Shown here: in pieces, positions 5,190-8,386 of the stretch
Position numbering within the stretch: position 1 is the first letter of the stretch
Layout: each line of letters opens with the position of its first letter
Assembly (NCBI GenBank): GCA_030839005.1
Contig: JAUZEM010000071.1
Coordinates: 1 to 8,386 of the forward strand
Length of the DNA stretch: 8,386 nucleotides
Reading direction: 5' to 3'
DNA from: Actinomycetota bacterium
GTDB taxonomy: Bacteria > Actinomycetota > Acidimicrobiia > IMCC26256 > PALSA-610
Position numbers and translations under genes: made by a program
Notes under the pieces: generated by a model
Told to the model about the DNA's origin: nothing
The model's input: only the letters and a program-made list of their open reading frames with translations
Database searches by the model: none

Positions 5190-5846
5190 GTGTTGCCGAG
5201 ATCGTCCACACCGTGTCTGCAGTGCCGCGCTCGTGGCGTCCGTCTCGGGGCGGCAATCGCCATGGCGACGGCAATCATCGCCGGCTGTTCGTCATCCGCG
5301 CTCCCGACCTCGTCGTCCTCGAGCGTGACGTCGACAAAACCGGTCGCGACCGCTCCCCCGTCGACGGTCACGCCCGCGCAACGACGGCGGCTCGCGAACG
5401 CGCCTCGCTACGTCCCACCCGCGCCGGCCGTGTCGTCCGGATGTGTCGAGCGCGGCGGGCTTCCCGATGCGCGCTGTACGCCGGGGGCAACCGACCCGCG
5501 CGTCACCCAAGCGAACATCGCAACCACGATCTGCGTTGCCGGTTACACCAAGCGGGTGCGGCCGTCGACGTCGGTGACGACCCCCATCAAGCGGGCACGA
5601 CTCGCCGCGTACGGCAGTCGCGGACCGCTCTCCGCCTTCGAGCTCGACCACCTCATCCCGCTCGAGCTGGGCGGCGCTCCGGCCGCCGTCGCGAACCTGT
5701 GGCCCGAACCATGGACCGGAACGCAAGGCGCGCGCACCAAAGACCACGTCGAGAACGTCCTCCACGCGCGCGTCTGCGCCAAAACGATGCGGCTCGCGAT
5801 CGCCCAACAAGCGATCGCCACCGATTGGCGAAGCGCGGACCGGTAA
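5190..5846 (+). CDS. Lipoprotein with C-terminal HNH-like (His-Me finger) motif
   Basis: The 218-residue product has a lipoprotein signal peptide: basic N-terminus, hydrophobic core (17-31) and lipobox IAGC with Cys33 as the lipidated residue. A Ser/Thr/Pro-rich linker (34-63) follows, as expected for a surface-anchored domain. The globular part has LPDARCTPGATDPRVTQANIATTICVAGYTKRVRP (91-125) and then FELDHLIPLELGG (150-162), NLWPEP (169-174) and KDHVENVLH (184-192). The Asp153-His154, Asn169 and His192 arrangement resembles an HNH/His-Me-finger metal site, so nuclease activity is possible but not shown. Cys85, Cys96, Cys115 and Cys196 could form two disulfides outside the membrane. I recall similar proteins of unknown function in actinobacteria. 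The start is GTG 5190, or TTG 5193 with better ribosome-binding-site spacing. The gene stands alone, divergent from the secreted-protein gene and 53 bases before the aldo/keto reductase gene. Confidence 0.85.
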   Translation: MLPRSSTPCLQCRARGVRLGAAIAMATAIIAGCSSSALPTSSSSSVTSTKPVATAPPSTVTPAQRRRLANAPRYVPPAPAVSSGCVERGGLPDARCTPGATDPRVTQANIATTICVAGYTKRVRPSTSVTTPIKRARLAAYGSRGPLSAFELDHLIPLELGGAPAAVANLWPEPWTGTQGARTKDHVENVLHARVCAKTMRLAIAQQAIATDWRSADR

Positions 5847-5864
5847 CAACCTTGGCCCGGCCCG

Positions 5865-5893
5865 GTGACGGCTGATGCCTCGGGGGTTACGCT
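5865..5893 (+). promoter_or_regulatory. Probable leaderless promoter of the redox operon
   Basis: GTGACG (5865-5870, 4 of 6 to TTGACA) and TACGCT (5888-5893, of the TAnnnT type common in actinobacteria) are separated by 17 bp. The -10 ends six bases before ATG 5900, so transcription would start at or next to the A of the start codon. This fits the absence of a Shine-Dalgarno sequence. Confidence 0.6.
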
Positions 5894-5899
5894 CCGCGC

Positions 5900-6868
5900 A
5901 TGCGATACATCGAAGTCAATGGTGTCCGCCTGTCGGTGATCGGACTGGGCACGTGGCAGTTCGGATCGAAGGACTGGGGATACGGCGCCGACTACGCGCA
6001 GAACGAGGCCGGCCCGATCGTCACTCGGGCGCTCGATCTCGGCGTGAACCTGGTCGACACCGCCGAGATCTACGGCCGCAACGAATCCGAACGCATCGTC
6101 GGCCGGGCCATCGCGGGTCGTCGCAACGAGGTGTTCGTCGCGACGAAGCTGTTGCCGATCATGCCGCTCGCCGCGGTCGTCGAGCGGCACGGGCGCGCGA
6201 GCGCGAAGCGGCTCGGCATCGACGTCATCGACTTGTACCAGATCCATTTCCCCAACCCGGCCGTGCCGATTCCCGAACAGATGCGGGGAATGCGCCGGCT
6301 GCTCGACGGGGGCGTCGTCGCGCACGTCGGCGTGAGCAACTTCCCGCTCGCGAAGTGGCGCGCCGCCGAGCGCGCGCTCGGTTCGCCGGTGTTGTCGAAC
6401 CAGGTGCAGTACAGCCTGGCGGTGCGCAAGCCCGACGCCGAGCTCGTGCCCTACGCGGCGGCGAGCGATCGCCTCGTGATCGCGTACAGTCCCCTCGCCA
6501 AAGGACTTTTGTCCGGTCGGTACGACGCGACCAACTTGCCGAAGGGCGCCGCGCGCGAGAACGACCCGCTGTTCCTGCCCGAGAACGTCGTCGCCGCGCA
6601 CGACCTCATCGAAACATTGCGCACCGTCGCGAAGAGCCACGACGCCACGCCGTCGCAGGTCGCGCTGGCGTGGGTCATCAGCCATCCGAACGTCGTCGCG
6701 ATCCCGGGGGCCAGCTCGCTCTCGCAACTCGAATCGAACGTCGCCGCCGCCGACCTCCAACTGAGTGGCGACGAGATCGCCGAGCTGACCGCCGCATCCG
6801 ACGCGTTCCACCCCGTGCGCGGACCCGCGGCCGCGGTCAAGGTGGTCAAGCGCCGTATCCGGCGCTGA
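5900..6868 (+). CDS. Aldo/keto reductase
   Basis: The 322-residue product is an NADPH-dependent oxidoreductase of the aldo/keto reductase superfamily, a cytoplasmic TIM barrel that reduces aldehydes or ketones. The catalytic tetrad is intact: Asp53 and Tyr58 (VDTAEIYG), Lys83 (ATKL) and His116 (YQIHFP). VGVSNFP, NQVQYSL, YSPLAKGLLSGRY and the cofactor-binding IPGASSLSQLESNV follow in the usual order, and length fits the family (about 320). The C-terminus ends in a short basic tail (VKVVKRRIRR), which is unusual and may be lineage-specific. ATG 5900 fits both the family N-terminus and the leaderless promoter just upstream. The flavoprotein gene begins 27 bases after the stop, so the two are probably co-transcribed. 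The physiological substrate cannot be read from the sequence. Confidence 0.93.
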   Translation: MRYIEVNGVRLSVIGLGTWQFGSKDWGYGADYAQNEAGPIVTRALDLGVNLVDTAEIYGRNESERIVGRAIAGRRNEVFVATKLLPIMPLAAVVERHGRASAKRLGIDVIDLYQIHFPNPAVPIPEQMRGMRRLLDGGVVAHVGVSNFPLAKWRAAERALGSPVLSNQVQYSLAVRKPDAELVPYAAASDRLVIAYSPLAKGLLSGRYDATNLPKGAARENDPLFLPENVVAAHDLIETLRTVAKSHDATPSQVALAWVISHPNVVAIPGASSLSQLESNVAAADLQLSGDEIAELTAASDAFHPVRGPAAAVKVVKRRIRR

Positions 6869-6895
6869 GCCGGGCCGGACGGCCTGACCTGCTGG

Positions 6896-7825
6896 ATGTC
6901 GATTCACGAAGAAGAGCACGACGTCGTGATCGTCGGCGCGGGTACCGCGGGCGTGAGTTGCGCGCTCGAGTGCTTTGACATTCAACTCGACACGGCCCTG
7001 TTCGAATCGCACGAACGCCCGGGTGGCCAGCTGGTCGAGATCCCGCACTCCGTCCGCAATGTCGCAACCGCAAAGCCCCGCAACGGCTCCGCCTTGCGCG
7101 ACTCCTTGGAGGAGTCCGCGGCGATCCTGGGCGATCGCCTGCGCCGGTCATCTCCGGTCACAGGCGTCGACCTCGGTGAACGATGGATCGAAGTCGGCGC
7201 GGCGCGCATCCGAGGACGGGCATTGGTGATCGCGACCGGCACGGGCCACCAGCAACTCGCCGCCGCGGAAGACGGCGCCTTCGGGGGTGACGTCACGTAC
7301 CAGCTCGAGGCGCGGTCGGGTCGCTTCGCCGGACGTGACGTCGTCGTCATCGGCGGCGGCGACAGCGCCACCCTCGACGCGCTCGAGCTCGCGAAAGAAG
7401 GTTCGCGGGTTCGCTTGGTGCATCGCTCGGAAGCGCTCACGGCGCGCCACGACATCGTCGAGCAGGTTCGCCGCGAGCCGCGCATCGAAGACCTCCCGGG
7501 ATGGGAGTTGGAGTCCCTGGACGGTGGCGATCGGCTCGAGGGGGTCACCTTCGTCGGGCGCGCCGACGGGCAGCGCCAACGATTTGAAGCCGGCGGCCTG
7601 GTCGTGAAGGTCGCGCGCGTCCCTCGTACGGATCTCTTTCGAGGCCAGCTCGAGCTCGACCGATCGGGCGCGATCGTCGTCGATCGGGAGATGCAGACGT
7701 CGCGTGACGGCGTGTTTGCCGCGGGCGACGTCGTCGCGGGTGCGTACGCGCGCGTCGCGGCCGCGTTGGGCCAAGGTTCGCTCGCGGCGCGATCGGTGCT
7801 CCGACACCTGCAGGCGCGGACGTGA
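6896..7825 (+). CDS. Thioredoxin-reductase-like FAD/NAD(P)-dependent oxidoreductase lacking the redox CxxC
   Basis: The 309-residue product has the two-dinucleotide-domain layout of thioredoxin reductase and ferredoxin-NADP reductase (YumC type). FAD binding is shown by VVIVGAGTAG (10-19), the Glu at 37 (TALFES), PGGQL (42-46), ATG near 113-115 and GVFAAGDV (272-279). NAD(P) binding is shown by VVVIGGGDSA (149-158) and VHRS, where the Arg would suit NADPH. The CxxC disulfide that precedes GGGDSA in thioredoxin reductases is absent (the region reads VTYQLEARSGRFAGRD), and the only cysteines are Cys22 and Cys26 next to the FAD loop. It therefore probably reduces a ferredoxin-like or other partner and not thioredoxin. 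The ATG at 6896 has only a weak ribosome binding site but fits the family start. It lies 27 bases after the reductase gene and overlaps the next gene by one base. Confidence 0.9.
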   Translation: MSIHEEEHDVVIVGAGTAGVSCALECFDIQLDTALFESHERPGGQLVEIPHSVRNVATAKPRNGSALRDSLEESAAILGDRLRRSSPVTGVDLGERWIEVGAARIRGRALVIATGTGHQQLAAAEDGAFGGDVTYQLEARSGRFAGRDVVVIGGGDSATLDALELAKEGSRVRLVHRSEALTARHDIVEQVRREPRIEDLPGWELESLDGGDRLEGVTFVGRADGQRQRFEAGGLVVKVARVPRTDLFRGQLELDRSGAIVVDREMQTSRDGVFAAGDVVAGAYARVAAALGQGSLAARSVLRHLQART

Positions 7826-8386
7826 TGGAGGCGGCGGCGACGAACTTGCCGTCCATCGCCGGCGTCATCGCGGAATTTCGACGCGCGCTCGACGAGCCCA
7901 TGCGCCCGCCGTCGAACGGCGTCCTCGCCCTGCTGCTCGATCTTCATCACAACAACCTCGTGCAGTGGAGCCGCGAGGACGCGGCGCGCCGTGATGACGC
8001 CGATGACCGCGCGGTCGCGGCGGCCAAGCGGGACATCGACGCGCTCAACACGAAGCGACACGAGCTCGTCGAGACCATCGACGCGGCGCTGGCGGCCGGC
8101 ATCGACCAGGCACCGGCGGCACCGCCGACGACGGAGAGTCCCGCGGGCGCGTTGGATCGCTTGTCGGTGCTCGTGATACGCATCTCCTACACCGAGAGCG
8201 CCGCGAGCTCGGAACGCGCCGATCGCGACCTCTACGCGGCGCGCCTGCCGGTCTTGCATCAGCAACTTGCGCTCTTGCAGGAGGCGTTGGAGGCGCTCTT
8301 CGACGATGTACGGGCCGGTCGCAAGCGCTTCTTGCCGTATCAGAGCCTCAAGCTGTACGGGCCGCGTGCAGCCGGTATCCGCCGCG
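7825..8386 (+). CDS. DUF4254 family protein (3' partial)
   Basis: The frame opens with ATG 7825-7827, whose A is also the last base of the preceding TGA, and stays open for 187 codons to the window edge. The translation begins MEAAATNLPSIAGVIAEFRR. It has LHHNNLVQWSREDAAR (40-55), AAKRDIDALNTKRHELVETID (66-86), ESPAGALDRLSVLVIRISY (104-122) and YQSLKLYG near the end. This matches my memory of DUF4254: an all-helical protein of about 190-200 residues with LHxxNxxQWxxED, KRxIDxxNQxR and SETPGxxIDRLSIL motifs. Probably only a few residues are missing. The function is unknown; in other bacteria the family often sits beside glycosyltransferase genes. Here it is translationally coupled to the flavoprotein gene, so it is the third gene of the operon. 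Confidence 0.85.
   Translation, partial: MEAAATNLPSIAGVIAEFRRALDEPMRPPSNGVLALLLDLHHNNLVQWSREDAARRDDADDRAVAAAKRDIDALNTKRHELVETIDAALAAGIDQAPAAPPTTESPAGALDRLSVLVIRISYTESAASSERADRDLYAARLPVLHQQLALLQEALEALFDDVRAGRKRFLPYQSLKLYGPRAAGIRR

Noticed and set aside
4966..5274. Longer N-terminus for the secreted protein
   Set aside because: It would put 103 Arg-rich residues before a standard Sec signal peptide and overlap the HNH-like gene.
5543..7048. 501-codon open frame on the minus strand
   Set aside because: It runs antisense through the HNH-like, reductase and flavoprotein genes, which have clear motifs. Its translation is Arg/Asp/Val/Gly-rich with no family resemblance, as expected from the reverse of GC-rich coding DNA.
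6982..8265. 427-codon open frame on the minus strand
   Set aside because: It is antisense to the flavoprotein and DUF4254 genes, which carry recognisable motifs; its own translation is low-complexity Arg/Ser/Ala/Pro.
1..8386. CRISPR array, insertion sequence, tRNA or rRNA
   Set aside because: I saw no regularly spaced repeats, no transposase-like frame with terminal repeats and no tRNA cloverleaf or rRNA sequence on either strand. The repeats in 1861-3081 are protein blades.

Overview
The window is GC-rich, gene-dense DNA, most likely from a high-GC actinobacterium (Actinomycetota; an Acidimicrobiia-like soil or freshwater lineage is my guess). The clues are the strong G/C bias at third codon positions, the tail of an alpha/beta-hydrolase/adenylate-cyclase fusion, a probable leaderless promoter (GTGACG, 17 bp, TACGCT, then ATG), and several exported proteins of types I associate with actinobacteria. 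No mobile element, CRISPR array, tRNA or rRNA was seen.

Layout. (1) 2-589 (+): 3' end of a class III nucleotide cyclase gene whose 5' part, probably an alpha/beta-hydrolase domain, lies outside the window. (2) 622-1548 (-), convergent with it: an ANT(6)/AadK-type aminoglycoside nucleotidyltransferase homologue, clearly poorer in G+C than its surroundings and followed upstream by a 309-base gap holding a palindrome and a tandem repeat. (3) 1858-3261 (-): an exported eight-bladed PQQ-like beta-propeller, probably a lipoprotein, with seven regularly repeated Cys-x6-Cys pairs. (4) 3314-4285 (+), divergent from it by 52 bp: an alpha/beta hydrolase with a complete catalytic triad. (5) A perfect 14-bp hairpin at 4291-4323 separates it from a convergent gene (4336-4965, -) for a small secreted protein of unknown function. 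(6) 5190-5846 (+), divergent from that: a lipoprotein with a His-Me-finger (HNH-like) C-terminal motif. (7) 5900-8386 (+): a likely operon of an aldo/keto reductase, a thioredoxin-reductase-like flavoprotein without the redox CxxC, and a DUF4254 protein cut off by the window end.

How the genes fit together. Apart from the last three, the genes look like single transcription units in alternating directions, so there is no sign of one large pathway. The middle (1858-5846) is enriched in exported proteins: two with lipoprotein signals and one with an ordinary Sec signal. The 3' operon joins two nicotinamide-nucleotide-linked redox enzymes with a DUF4254 protein, a family I otherwise associate with glycosyltransferase loci. 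No clear new defence or mobile system is visible. The items most worth checking are the redox/DUF4254 operon, the surface HNH-like lipoprotein, the Cys-paired propeller and the low-GC nucleotidyltransferase.
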